A stretch of DNA of 64,000 bases from Rhodospirillales bacterium (GTDB taxonomy: Bacteria > Pseudomonadota > Alphaproteobacteria > Rhodospirillales > Thalassospiraceae): NCBI GenBank assembly GCA_019634165.1, contig JAHQVT010000012.1, positions 1-64,000 on the forward strand, given 5' to 3'. The notes below the pieces were generated by a model. It ran no database searches, was not told the DNA's origin, and saw nothing but the letters and a program-made list of their open reading frames with translations. The position numbers were made by a program, and so were the translations under genes. This document shows, piece by piece, positions 47,366 to 55,702 of the stretch (positions within the stretch are counted from its first letter, which is position 1; each line of letters opens with the position of its first letter).

Positions 47366-48328
47366 ATGCCAAAACAACTGAGCTTGGCCGCAATAGCTAT
47401 GACCATGATCGGTTTTCTCATGTTTGGGGCTGCTGCAACGGCACAGGAAAAAGACTTATCCGCCGACAGTAATGTGACGGTGCAGTCCGTTGAAACTGAA
47501 CAGGTAACGACGCCACAGATTGATTTCCGTCCACTCGCAGGAAACGAACGTTCCAACATGCCGCCATTAATGGAACGGTATGTTTTAGATGAATTGAAAA
47601 ACCTTCGGACCGAGATGCAGGGCATGCGCGCAGAGCTTTTGCGCGAAGTGGTCAACCGTCAACTCGAAGCAATCGACAAGGCAATTTCCTATTCCTCTAA
47701 CACGGTGACCTATTTCTTCTATTTTGTTGCGGCAGTTGGCGCGCTTTTGACGATGCTGGGTTGGCAGTCCTTGCGTGAGTTGAAGTTAAGTGTGCGCAAT
47801 TTGGCGAATACCGAACTTCAGCGTTTATCTATGGAATTTGAAACGCGCCTTAGCTCTTTGGAAGATGAGCTGCGTCTGAAATCGAAGTTGATTAACGAAC
47901 ATCAGCACGAAATCGAGCGCACCCAAACCATTCATGCGCTGTGGCTGCAAGCCAATCAATTGGCCAATCCGCGTTCGAAAATCGAAACCTATGACAAGAT
48001 TTTGGAACTCGCACCGGGTGATCCAGAGGTGATGGCATATAAGGCCGACGCTGCCTTGCAACTTGGGGATCGCGATTGGGCGCTTAGCCTGTGCAACAGG
48101 TTACTTGCCGAGGAACCAGACAGCGCAAATGGCCATTATCAGCGTGCTTGTGCCAATGCTGGCCTTGGGTTCCGCGAAGCCGCCCTTGCTGATTTGCAGC
48201 GCGCGGTTGAGCTTTCGGAATCCATGCGTCACCCGGCATGGAGCGAAGAAGAATTCGAACCATTGCGCGATATGCCGGAATTCGAGCAAATCCTTGGCGA
48301 TCACAATGATATGCCCCCTGCGGAGTAG
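47366..48328 (+). CDS. TPR-containing exported or membrane protein
   Basis: 320 residues. A hydrophobic N-terminal signal or anchor (LSLAAIAMTMIGFLMFGAAATAQ), a polar stretch, a short coiled coil with MRAELLREVVNRQLEAIDKA, a membrane helix (YFFYFVAAVGALLTMLGW), another coiled coil, and C-terminal tetratricopeptide repeats (DKILELAPGDPEVMAYKADAALQLGDRDW). Probably a scaffold protein; partner unknown. ATG 47366 with AAGGAAAGCGGG upstream. Divergent from the GGDEF gene. Confidence 0.72.
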   Translation: MPKQLSLAAIAMTMIGFLMFGAAATAQEKDLSADSNVTVQSVETEQVTTPQIDFRPLAGNERSNMPPLMERYVLDELKNLRTEMQGMRAELLREVVNRQLEAIDKAISYSSNTVTYFFYFVAAVGALLTMLGWQSLRELKLSVRNLANTELQRLSMEFETRLSSLEDELRLKSKLINEHQHEIERTQTIHALWLQANQLANPRSKIETYDKILELAPGDPEVMAYKADAALQLGDRDWALSLCNRLLAEEPDSANGHYQRACANAGLGFREAALADLQRAVELSESMRHPAWSEEEFEPLRDMPEFEQILGDHNDMPPAE

Positions 48329-48367
48329 TATTCGCAAGCGCGATCAGTTTGTTCATTGGAATAATAA

Positions 48368-48397
48368 AAAGCCCCGCGGTTTTACCTGCGGGGCTTT
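48368..48397 (+). terminator. Terminator after TPR gene
   Basis: AAAGCCCCGC (48368-48377) pairs with GCGGGGCTTT (48388-48397), lying between two converging genes and usable from both sides. Confidence 0.82.
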
Positions 48398-48425
48398 CGT
48401 TTAATCTGAAATCAGAAAGACTGAT

Positions 48426-49103
48426 TTACGTCGATGGCAGCTCATTCCAAAGCGGATGGATCGGTGCAACGTCTTCATCGATCTTGGTAAAGCGCGCATC
48501 GCAATCAAAGAAATAGTTATCGGCCAGATCATCATTAACCTGGGATACTTCCCCGACAATCACCGGGCCTTTGCCTTCTTGCCCATAGAATCGATGCACA
48601 AGGGTGCGCGGCAGGGTCACGCTTTGCCCCGGCTCCAACACAACCTTACCGCCAGCGGGCAGGATATTAAGCTTGCCGTCGGTGCGGACATGCACGTCAT
48701 TGACCCGGTCCATTTCGCCATCTTCGGTCAGATTGCAAAGTTCAATCACCAGATTGCCGCCACCCCGGACGATGATGTCTTCCATTTTGACCTTGTGGTA
48801 ATGCCATGGGCATTCCTGATTTTCGCCAACGATCATGATCTTTTCGGCATAGGGTACTTCGCCCGGCTGACGCAGGATGCCATTGCGCAGACAAAACAGG
48901 ATCAGACCACGTGTCTCAAACTTACCTTCGCCGTAATCGGTCACGTCCCAGCCCATCTGATGACCGCGGCACCATTTCGCAAGATCAGGGTCGCTTTCCC
49001 ACTGCGCGGGGCTGTAATGCGCCCATTCTGGCAATTTGAACGCGATAGATGCGTAAAGTTCTTTGGCGTGCGTGATGCAGGCATTGATTTCAGAACGCAG
49101 CAT
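48426..49103 (-). CDS. D-lyxose isomerase family protein
   Basis: 225-residue cupin-fold sugar isomerase of the D-lyxose ketol-isomerase family (E. coli O157 member 227 residues), interconverting lyxose/xylulose and mannose/fructose. The metal site is in CPWHYHKVKMEDI, with two His and a Glu, and LVHRFYG provides the last His. AGAGG precedes ATG 49103. A 24-bp perfect palindrome lies 108 bp upstream of its start. Confidence 0.85.
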   Translation of the reverse strand: MLRSEINACITHAKELYASIAFKLPEWAHYSPAQWESDPDLAKWCRGHQMGWDVTDYGEGKFETRGLILFCLRNGILRQPGEVPYAEKIMIVGENQECPWHYHKVKMEDIIVRGGGNLVIELCNLTEDGEMDRVNDVHVRTDGKLNILPAGGKVVLEPGQSVTLPRTLVHRFYGQEGKGPVIVGEVSQVNDDLADNYFFDCDARFTKIDEDVAPIHPLWNELPST

Positions 49104-49210
49104 GGATGACCTCTTATGACGTTTGTCAGGCATATGGTGGCTTGATCAGGGTGTCCTGACCACAATTATGATGGCGGCGGTTTTAGCATGGTGTGATTAA
49201 GAATGCGATA

Positions 49211-49234
49211 GCATTTTGAATGCATTCAAAATGC
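49211..49234. promoter_or_regulatory. 24-bp perfect palindrome upstream of lyxose isomerase
   Basis: GCATTTTGAATG at 49211-49222 is followed directly by its exact complement CATTCAAAATGC at 49223-49234. It lies between the divergent isomerase and SIMPL genes, 108 bp from the first and 116 bp from the second. A dimeric regulator site is the likely reading. Confidence 0.6.
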
Positions 49235-49349
49235 GGTATAGCCAAAGTCAGTACGTTTTCTTTTGCCTCTCTATCGCCGCTTTTTCTGTTGATACCGTAA
49301 AATCAAAGGTATGCTTTTCACAGAGATTTTCATCTAAAGGATGCAGGGT

Positions 49350-50096
49350 ATGGGATCAGACATGGCGCAATCATCGGGTTTTGTAAAAGTTGTAGCCGCA
49401 CTTTTTGTTGCAGGCGGGCTTGTGGCGTCAGGCTGGTTGGTCGGCAATGGCATTGAAAATGTACGAGCACTGGACCGCTTTGTAACGGTTAAGGGGTTGG
49501 CAGAACGCGATGTGAAGTCTGATAAGGCCGTTTGGCCGATTACCTTTGTTGCGACAGATGACGTGTTGCAAACCGCACAGGCCAAAATCGATGCCGATAC
49601 CAAAACCCTGCTTGATTTCCTCGCAACCCATGGGATTACCCGCGACAAGACCGAACTGCAAAACCTGCAAGTAACCGATCAACTTGCGCAATCTTATCGG
49701 TCAGGTCCGATTGAAAGCCGTTATATCGTCAACCAAACCATTCAGGTCCGCACCGATGATGTCGATGCGGTGGTCAGCGCGTCACAGGACATTGGAAAAT
49801 TGCTGCAGGGTGGCATTGTTCTGGGCGGGCAGGGCTATAATCCGGGACCGAGTTATTTGTTCACCGGATTGAATGACATCAAGCCAGAGATGATTGCAGC
49901 GGCCACCGAAAATGCCCGCAATGCTGCCTTGCAGTTTGCGACGGATTCCGGCGGGCAGATTGGTGGAATTCGCCGCGCGACACAGGGGCTTTTTCAAATT
50001 ATGGCAGCAGACGGTGCGCCAAACATGAATGTGGGCGGTCAGATCTACAAGACGGTCCGGGTAGTCACCACCATGGAATATCTGATCCACGACTAA
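49350..50096 (+). CDS. SIMPL-domain (DUF541) protein
   Basis: 248 residues with an N-terminal membrane anchor (VVAALFVAGGLVASGWLVG) and a SIMPL/DUF541 domain (FVTVKGLAERDVKSDKAVW, then NQTIQVRTDDVDAVVSASQDIGKLL). Members such as YggE are periplasmic or surface proteins linked to oxidative stress, with no firm activity. Of the clustered starts I prefer ATG 49350, with AAGGA 8 bases away. Confidence 0.8.
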   Translation: MGSDMAQSSGFVKVVAALFVAGGLVASGWLVGNGIENVRALDRFVTVKGLAERDVKSDKAVWPITFVATDDVLQTAQAKIDADTKTLLDFLATHGITRDKTELQNLQVTDQLAQSYRSGPIESRYIVNQTIQVRTDDVDAVVSASQDIGKLLQGGIVLGGQGYNPGPSYLFTGLNDIKPEMIAAATENARNAALQFATDSGGQIGGIRRATQGLFQIMAADGAPNMNVGGQIYKTVRVVTTMEYLIHD

Positions 50097-50160
50097 AATT
50101 CTTAAGTTGGCGTGATGATCATGCGACCGATCTGTTGACAGCCGCGTCAAAGCTGGTTTT

Positions 50161-51042
50161 ATGCGCGCCATGGCGCAATTGATCCTGTTTAACAAGCCGT
50201 ATGGCGTTCTGACCCAATTTACCGACCGTGAAAACGGCCGGGCGACTTTGGCTGACTATATCAATCTGCCCGGTGTTTATGCGGCCGGTCGACTTGATCG
50301 CGATAGCGAAGGGCTTTTGTTACTGACAGACCATGGGCCGCTTAATGCCCAGATTGCCCATCCGAAATACAAAAAACCCAAAACATATCTGGTGCAGGTT
50401 GATGGTGAGCCAACCCAAGAGGCCCTTGATGCCTTGCGTGCTGGGGTCGAGTTGAAAGACGGCATGACCCTTCCGGCCAAGGTGCGCCTGATTGATCAAC
50501 CGGCAAATCTTTGGGAACGGGATCCACCGGTGCGTTATCGTAAGGCCATCCCGACCAGTTGGATTGAACTTAGCATTGTTGAAGGTCGTAACCGTCAGGT
50601 GCGCCGAATGACGGCTGCTGTCGGGTTTCCAACCTTGCGCCTGATCCGTCATGCGATTGGGGATTGGACCTTGGATGGTTTGGCTCCGGGTGAATATAAA
50701 ATCATTGAAGTTGATGCGCCCCCGGTAACCCATCGTCGTTTAGCACCCGGATCGGCGAAGCCGCCGCGTAAGGATGAATTACAGGCATCCGGGCTTCATG
50801 ACGCAGCAGACAGCTCAGAGCGGATCGATGCCCCGCGAAAGCCGCGCAAACATGGTGGCTACAAATCCGCACGTCAGCGCGCTAGGCCCCAGAATGCAAC
50901 CGCCGAAACCAGCGGCGAAAAAGCCACTTCGGGGCGTCAAAAGCCCCATTCAGGCGCGCGTGGCAAGCCAATTGCGAAACAAAATGCCAAACCAAATACC
51001 GGTAAGGCGGGCCGCAATCGGTCGCGCCCAAAGAAAGGATAA
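50161..51042 (+). CDS. rluE: RsuA/RluE-type rRNA pseudouridine synthase with basic tail
   Basis: 293 residues. Residues 1 to about 190 are a pseudouridine synthase of the RsuA family, closest to RluE by the lack of an S4 domain and the opening [16 protein letters not shown]; the catalytic Asp lies in [13 protein letters not shown]. From about residue 200 a Lys/Arg/Ala-rich tail follows ([30 protein letters not shown]), absent from E. coli RluE, probably for RNA contact. Followed 5 bp later by rlmJ, so two 23S rRNA modifiers share an operon. Confidence 0.85.
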   Translation: MRAMAQLILFNKPYGVLTQFTDRENGRATLADYINLPGVYAAGRLDRDSEGLLLLTDHGPLNAQIAHPKYKKPKTYLVQVDGEPTQEALDALRAGVELKDGMTLPAKVRLIDQPANLWERDPPVRYRKAIPTSWIELSIVEGRNRQVRRMTAAVGFPTLRLIRHAIGDWTLDGLAPGEYKIIEVDAPPVTHRRLAPGSAKPPRKDELQASGLHDAADSSERIDAPRKPRKHGGYKSARQRARPQNATAETSGEKATSGRQKPHSGARGKPIAKQNAKPNTGKAGRNRSRPKKG

Positions 51043-51047
51043 GCGCA

Positions 51048-51950
51048 ATGTTAAGTTATTTGCACGGTTTTCATGCCGGGAACTTCGCCGACATGCACAA
51101 GCATGCCGCATTGTGGTTGGTTCTGCAGCATCTGCGCAAAAAGAAGAAACCATTTTGTGTGATTGATAGCCATGCGGGATCGGGCTGGTATGATCTTGGC
51201 AGCGCGCAGGCCGCAAAAACCGGCGAATGGAAAGATGGCTATGCCTTGGCAAAGGCGGCATCTTCATCGTCGGATACCCCCGAAATGCTGGCGCAATATC
51301 TTGATCACGTTGCCGCGTTTGATCCGATTGCCAAAGGCCGCGATTACGGTGTGCGCGAAATTGATGAATCGGACTATGTCGGGCCGTTTTATCCGGGATC
51401 GCCGTTCATTGTACGTGAAATGCTCCGCGATGAGGATGAACTGATCTTGATGGAGCTTCATCCGCGCGAATATGAAGCCCTGAACCACCGGGTTAAGCGC
51501 GATGGGCGCATTCATCTGCATAAGCGTGATGGTTATGAAGGGTTGGTTGCCATGATGCCCCCGGCCATTCGCCGTGGTTTGGTGTTGATGGATCCCAGTT
51601 ACGACGTAAAGCTGGACTATCAAAAAGCAATCAACGCAACCCAGCGTGCATGGGAACGCTGGCCTACCGGCACTTTTATGCTGTGGTATCCGATCCTTGA
51701 AGACGGTTTTGATGCTGAAATGCGCAATGCATTTGGCGTGATTAAGGCGCCGGGTGGTGTTTTATCAGCAGAACTTGCCAGTGATCACGGTGGCTCAAAA
51801 GGCCGGATGCGGGGCACCGGATTGCTTGTGATCAATCCGCCGTGGCAGTTCGATCAGCAGATTGACGAAATTGGAGCTTGGCTGGCAAAGACCTGCAAGT
51901 TACCCGGACCGGCAAAACATACGGTTCGTTGGCTGGTTGCCGCCCAATAA
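51048..51950 (+). CDS. rlmJ: 23S rRNA A2030 N6-methyltransferase
   Basis: 300-residue SAM-dependent methyltransferase. The opening MLSYLHGFHAGNFADMHKH and the SAM segment CVIDSHAGSGWYDL are diagnostic; LMDPSYDVK is the catalytic DPPY-like motif. It methylates A2030 of 23S rRNA. Second gene after the pseudouridine synthase. Confidence 0.93.
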   Translation: MLSYLHGFHAGNFADMHKHAALWLVLQHLRKKKKPFCVIDSHAGSGWYDLGSAQAAKTGEWKDGYALAKAASSSSDTPEMLAQYLDHVAAFDPIAKGRDYGVREIDESDYVGPFYPGSPFIVREMLRDEDELILMELHPREYEALNHRVKRDGRIHLHKRDGYEGLVAMMPPAIRRGLVLMDPSYDVKLDYQKAINATQRAWERWPTGTFMLWYPILEDGFDAEMRNAFGVIKAPGGVLSAELASDHGGSKGRMRGTGLLVINPPWQFDQQIDEIGAWLAKTCKLPGPAKHTVRWLVAAQ

Positions 51951-51953
51951 AGT

Positions 51954-51986
51954 AAAGCCCCGCGGCGTTGAAACCGGCGGGGCTTT
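51954..51986. terminator. Terminator after rlmJ
   Basis: AAAGCCCCGC (51954-51963) pairs with GCGGGGCTTT (51977-51986) between the converging rlmJ and chrR genes. Confidence 0.8.
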
Positions 51987-52018
51987 CTGCGTTGGGACGC
52001 AGGGGGACTTTAATGCTG

Positions 52019-52720
52019 TTAGATGCCAAAGAACGGCTGTAGCAATTTGGGCAATAGTTGGTTGAACTTCATCGGTGCATCGGTTGCGATCAGGCAGATG
52101 CATTCTTCGGCGGTGTCGGCAATCGGTTGGTGATCAACATCATCATCAAGATCGGCAACATCACCAGCCCGGAACCGCCCGATTTCATCAATGTAAGACC
52201 CTTTGATCAGCAAAGTCATTTCATGCCCGTGATGTCCATGATCGGGGATTGAAACACCCGGTGCGATCTTCATCAGGCGCACTGTGCCCTTGCTTTCAAT
52301 CGATTTCAGTTGGAAATGCTTCACACCGGGGGCAAGCGTCTTCCAAGGAATATCTTCAAGCGAGTTAACACCAACCGGAAGGAGTTCTGCCAATGGACGC
52401 GGAAGGGCGGTCATTGCACTTCCGGTGATGCTTTCACCAACCGCAATCTTGCGCGGTTCGATAACTTCTTCGACGGTATTTTCATTGGCGGTATCGCGTT
52501 CAAGCATCGCCATCACGTGATCAAGCGAATGATTTGCCATCGCCATCTTATCGGTGGATTCAAGTGCGGCACCAGCCATGGTTTCAAACCCACTTACCTT
52601 GTCTCGGCAATGTGGGCAAACGGTCATGTGGGTGGCAACCAGAAGTTCCATCGCTTGTGATAGCGAACCACCGGCATAATCCATCAATGTCTGGTCAGTT
52701 GGATGATGTTTGATATTCAT
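52019..52720 (-). CDS. chrR: Zinc anti-sigma factor ChrR
   Basis: 233-residue anti-sigma factor of the RpoE-ChrR pair that responds to singlet oxygen and organic peroxides. The N-terminal zinc domain has H6, H31, C35 and C38, the same numbers as Rhodobacter ChrR. The C-terminal cupin keeps H161, H163, E167 and H197, with the same 2/4/30 spacing as Rhodobacter H141, H143, E147, H177. Both the sigma-holding and the signal-sensing halves should therefore work. A linker about 20 residues longer separates them. ATGA overlap with rpoE. Confidence 0.94.
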   Translation of the reverse strand: MNIKHHPTDQTLMDYAGGSLSQAMELLVATHMTVCPHCRDKVSGFETMAGAALESTDKMAMANHSLDHVMAMLERDTANENTVEEVIEPRKIAVGESITGSAMTALPRPLAELLPVGVNSLEDIPWKTLAPGVKHFQLKSIESKGTVRLMKIAPGVSIPDHGHHGHEMTLLIKGSYIDEIGRFRAGDVADLDDDVDHQPIADTAEECICLIATDAPMKFNQLLPKLLQPFFGI

Positions 52721-53307
52721 GCGACACCTTCCAGTCCGCCGCGCAGCTTGCCAAGGGCAAGTCGCAAGCGAGATTTAACTGTCCCAAGCGGGATATCAAG
52801 ACGCTCGGCAATTTCGCTGTGTGAGCAATCTTCAAAAAACGACAATTCTACAACTACCTTCTGATCGGCGGGCAATTCCTGCATCGCGGCTTTAACCAAA
52901 ACGGCTTCTTGATCGCGGTTGACCACTTCATCGGCCAACGGATCCTCGTCAATGATTAAAGTCGGGTCGGAATCATCCACCTCGATATGTTTGCGTTGCC
53001 GGAACCTGTCAATCCGAAGGTTCCTGGCAATGGTAAAAATCCAAGTGCTGGCAGCAGCTTTTGCCGGATCATACAGATGGGCTTTACGCCAAACCTGCAT
53101 CATTGCTTCTTGTGCCAATTCTTCTGCGGTTTCGGAATTTCCGCCAAATCGGAACATGTATGCTTTCACGCGCGGGGCAAAATGCGCGAAAAGTTGCGCA
53201 AAAGCTTCCCGATCGTGAGATGCCGCAACGGCAACGATCCAATCGGCACATTTTTTCGCCTCGACAGGGTCCGTCGGTCCGGGGCGTCTTGTTGTTGTGC
53301 CACTCAT
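52717..53307 (-). CDS. rpoE: ECF sigma factor RpoE (ChrR-controlled group)
   Basis: 196-residue extracytoplasmic-function sigma factor: region 2 (FAQLFAHFAPRVKAYMFRFG, EELAQEAMMQVWRKAHLYDP, TWIFTIARNLRIDRFRQRK) and region 4 (LPADQKVVVELSFFEDCSHS, then EIAERLDIPLGTVKSRLRLAL). It directs the singlet-oxygen regulon when ChrR is inactivated. Start ATG 53307; the frame is open to 53355 but lacks support. A candidate self-recognised promoter is found 53 bp upstream. Confidence 0.93.
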   Translation of the reverse strand: MSGTTTRRPGPTDPVEAKKCADWIVAVAASHDREAFAQLFAHFAPRVKAYMFRFGGNSETAEELAQEAMMQVWRKAHLYDPAKAAASTWIFTIARNLRIDRFRQRKHIEVDDSDPTLIIDEDPLADEVVNRDQEAVLVKAAMQELPADQKVVVELSFFEDCSHSEIAERLDIPLGTVKSRLRLALGKLRGGLEGVA

Positions 53308-53359
53308 TCTGCTTTCTGGTCCCCTTTGGGGCCGAGCCAAGATCATGTTCATCATACAG

Positions 53360-53389
53360 ATCGTACGGCGGCCACATGCATTCGGATCA
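53360..53389 (-). promoter_or_regulatory. Candidate RpoE promoter of rpoE-chrR
   Basis: On the minus strand, TGATCC (53389-53384), 18 bp, TACGAT (53365-53360). The -35 matches the Rhodobacter RpoE element; the -10 departs from TAA at one base. It would give a leader of about 45 bases before the rpoE ATG. Confidence 0.6.
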
Positions 53390-53447
53390 AATAAAAATTT
53401 ATGGCTTTGTCAGGTGGTTATATTGATAGCGCTTCAATAATATCCTG

Positions 53448-53477
53448 TGATCCGCTCGGTTAAGTCATGCGTAAATA
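53448..53477 (+). promoter_or_regulatory. Candidate RpoE promoter of the flavin-oxidase operon
   Basis: TGATCC (53448-53453), 18 bp, TAAATA (53472-53477), followed by about 42 bases to the ATG at 53520. This matches the TGATC/TAA architecture of ChrR-controlled sigma factors. Confidence 0.75.
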
Positions 53478-53519
53478 TATGTAGTTTTGAAATCATAACT
53501 GCAAGCAGGCCAAGCTCAT

Positions 53520-54863
53520 ATGAACAAAGTCACTTCGGGAAAACTCAATATTGCGGTTGTCGGGTCCGGTATCTCGGGTTTGTCTGCTGCTTGGCTGCTC
53601 AGCAAGTCTCAGAATGTCACCTTGTTTGAAAAGGATGATCGCCCCGGCGGCCATTCCAACACAGTTGATGCTGGCGATACGCCCGTTGATACCGGGTTTA
53701 TTGTTTATAACACTCGTTGTTACCCCAACCTTTGTGCCTTGTTTGATCATCTTGATGTAAAAACCCGTGCAACGGAGATGTCTTTTGCCGCCTCCATGGA
53801 TAAGGGGGGCTTGGAATATGGCGGAAGCGATCTTGCCGCCCTGTTTGCACAAAAACGCAACATAGTCCGTCCCAGGTTCCTTAAAATGGTGCGCGACATT
53901 TTGCGGTTCTACCGCGAAGCGCCTGACGCCCTTGAAGATGGCACGGCCGAGAATGTCAGTCTTGGCGACTATTTGCGCGACAATCGGTATTCCAAACCGT
54001 TTATAAACGATCATTTGCTGCCGATGGGGGCAGCGATTTGGTCAACACCGGTAGATACCATGATGGCCTATCCGTTGGCCGCGTTCGTTCGTTTCTGTCA
54101 GAACCACGGACTTTTGCAAATCAAAGACCGCCCACAATGGCGGACCGTCGTAGGTGGATCACGCGAATATGTAAAACGCATGACTGCGGGGATTTCCGGC
54201 GGTGTTATTTTGGATCGTGCGATCACCAAGGTTGGACGTAACCCGGTTGGTGGGGCTTATATCGAAGACCGGTATGGCAAGCGTGATGAGTTCGATCATG
54301 TGGTGCTGGCTTGCCACGGTGATCAGGCATTGGCACTTCAGGAAACACCAAACCCGCGTGTGGAAGAATTGCTTTCGGCGTTTAAGTACGAACGCAATCT
54401 GGCGATCTTGCACAATGATCGAAGCCTGATGCCCAAAAATCCCAAAGTTTGGTCAAGCTGGAATTATCTGGCCGAAGATCATGACGGTGAACAGAAAGTT
54501 TGCGTGACTTATTGGATGAACCGTTTGCAGCATCTAGATGAAAACACACCGCTGTTTGTCACACTTAATCCGCCGCGCCAGCCTAAGGAGGGCAGCGTCA
54601 TTCGCTCGTTCCTATATGACCATCCCCTGTTTGATGCAGGTGCTATGGCGGCCCAAAAAGATCTTTGGTCGATCCAAGGGGTGGATAACATTTGGTACTG
54701 TGGCAGTTACTTTGGCTATGGCTTCCACGAAGACGGCATTCAATCGGGCCTTGCGGTGGCAGAGGCCCTTGGCGGGGTTCGTCGCCCATGGAATGTCAAA
54801 GATGAAAGCGGCCGTATCCATGTGACAGATCGCCTTTCTGACAAATCAAGTGAGGCCGCATGA
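53520..54863 (+). CDS. FAD-dependent oxidase/desaturase of the Cfa-linked type (UfaD-like)
   Basis: 447-residue flavoprotein of the amine-oxidase fold, COG2907 type. The FAD motif GSGISGLSAAW is at 15-25, with FEKDDRPGGHSNTVDAG close behind and the C-terminal NIWYCGSYFGYGFHEDGIQSG. Relatives sit next to Cfa-like methyltransferases in RpoE-ChrR regulons. In Rhodobacter a flavin enzyme (UfaD) desaturates membrane acyl chains in furan fatty acid synthesis, and this gene is the likely counterpart. First gene behind an RpoE-type promoter. Overlaps the next gene by four bases (ATGA). Confidence 0.82.
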   Translation: MNKVTSGKLNIAVVGSGISGLSAAWLLSKSQNVTLFEKDDRPGGHSNTVDAGDTPVDTGFIVYNTRCYPNLCALFDHLDVKTRATEMSFAASMDKGGLEYGGSDLAALFAQKRNIVRPRFLKMVRDILRFYREAPDALEDGTAENVSLGDYLRDNRYSKPFINDHLLPMGAAIWSTPVDTMMAYPLAAFVRFCQNHGLLQIKDRPQWRTVVGGSREYVKRMTAGISGGVILDRAITKVGRNPVGGAYIEDRYGKRDEFDHVVLACHGDQALALQETPNPRVEELLSAFKYERNLAILHNDRSLMPKNPKVWSSWNYLAEDHDGEQKVCVTYWMNRLQHLDENTPLFVTLNPPRQPKEGSVIRSFLYDHPLFDAGAMAAQKDLWSIQGVDNIWYCGSYFGYGFHEDGIQSGLAVAEALGGVRRPWNVKDESGRIHVTDRLSDKSSEAA

Positions 54864-55696
54864 CACAACAACCTGCCTCAGTTAACTGGGCATCAGCCCT
54901 TTACGAAGGTGTGGTAACCCATTCCCGCTTGCGCCCGAAAAAGCACAAGCTGCGCTATTCTGTGTTTTCCTTCCTGCTTGATCTTGACGAGATTGATGAT
55001 TTGGCAGGGAAACTTCGTTTGTTTAGCCGCAATAAGTTCAATTTGTTTTCTTTTCATGATCGTGATCATGCCGACGGGGCGGGTTCCGATTTGCGGGCCC
55101 GGCTTGAAACCATTTTGACCCAGCATGATTTGGCTGATTGTGCGCACAAAATTCAACTGCTGTGCTATCCGCGTTTGTTGGGGTTCGTGTTTAACCCGCT
55201 GTCTGTTTATTTCTGTCACCGTTCGGATGGGACAGTTGGGGCGGTGATGTATGAAGTTTCAAACACCTTTGGCGATCGCCATAGCTATCTGATCCCGGTT
55301 GGCGACGATGCACTGGATGAAAAAGGCGTGCTGCGCCAATCTTGTGCCAAGGGTCTTTATGTTTCCCCCTTCATCGATATGGTCGCGGATTATCATTTTT
55401 GCATCAAAGTGCCGGGCGACAATGTTGCGGTCACCATCCGCGAGACCGATGCCAAGGGGCCGTTTTTAAACGCTGCTTTTGTCGGTGATCGAAACGCGCT
55501 TTCGGACCGTAAACTATTAGGTGCATTCATTCGTTACCCACTGATGACGTTAAAGGTTGTCGCAGGGATCCATTGGGAAGCGCTTCATCTTTGGCGCAAA
55601 GGAATGAAATTTCACAAAAGACCAGCCCCTCCGCGTGATGCGGTGACCTATGTTCTTGAAACGGGGACAGCAGCGGCCCAAGCAGGAAAGAGATAA
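54860..55696 (+). CDS. DUF1365 protein
   Basis: 278 residues of the DUF1365 family, opening SALYEGVVTHSRLRPKKHKLRYSVFSFLLDLDEI. No catalytic motif I can name; conserved LLCYPRLLGFVFNPLSVYFC and GLYVSPFIDMVADYHF. The family is almost always encoded between the flavin oxidase and the Cfa-like gene, so it should belong to the same lipid pathway. No membrane helix is clear. Coupled to the upstream gene by ATGA; 6 bp before the methyltransferase. Confidence 0.83.
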   Translation: MTQQPASVNWASALYEGVVTHSRLRPKKHKLRYSVFSFLLDLDEIDDLAGKLRLFSRNKFNLFSFHDRDHADGAGSDLRARLETILTQHDLADCAHKIQLLCYPRLLGFVFNPLSVYFCHRSDGTVGAVMYEVSNTFGDRHSYLIPVGDDALDEKGVLRQSCAKGLYVSPFIDMVADYHFCIKVPGDNVAVTIRETDAKGPFLNAAFVGDRNALSDRKLLGAFIRYPLMTLKVVAGIHWEALHLWRKGMKFHKRPAPPRDAVTYVLETGTAAAQAGKR

Positions 55697-55702
55697 CAAA
55701 AA

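Noticed and set aside
47161..47655. 165-residue extension of the second GGDEF protein
   Set aside because: Reads antisense through the TPR gene; the ATG at 47160 has a ribosome site.
48456..49109. 217-codon frame opposite lyxose isomerase
   Set aside because: Shadow frame; the isomerase motifs on the other strand are clear.
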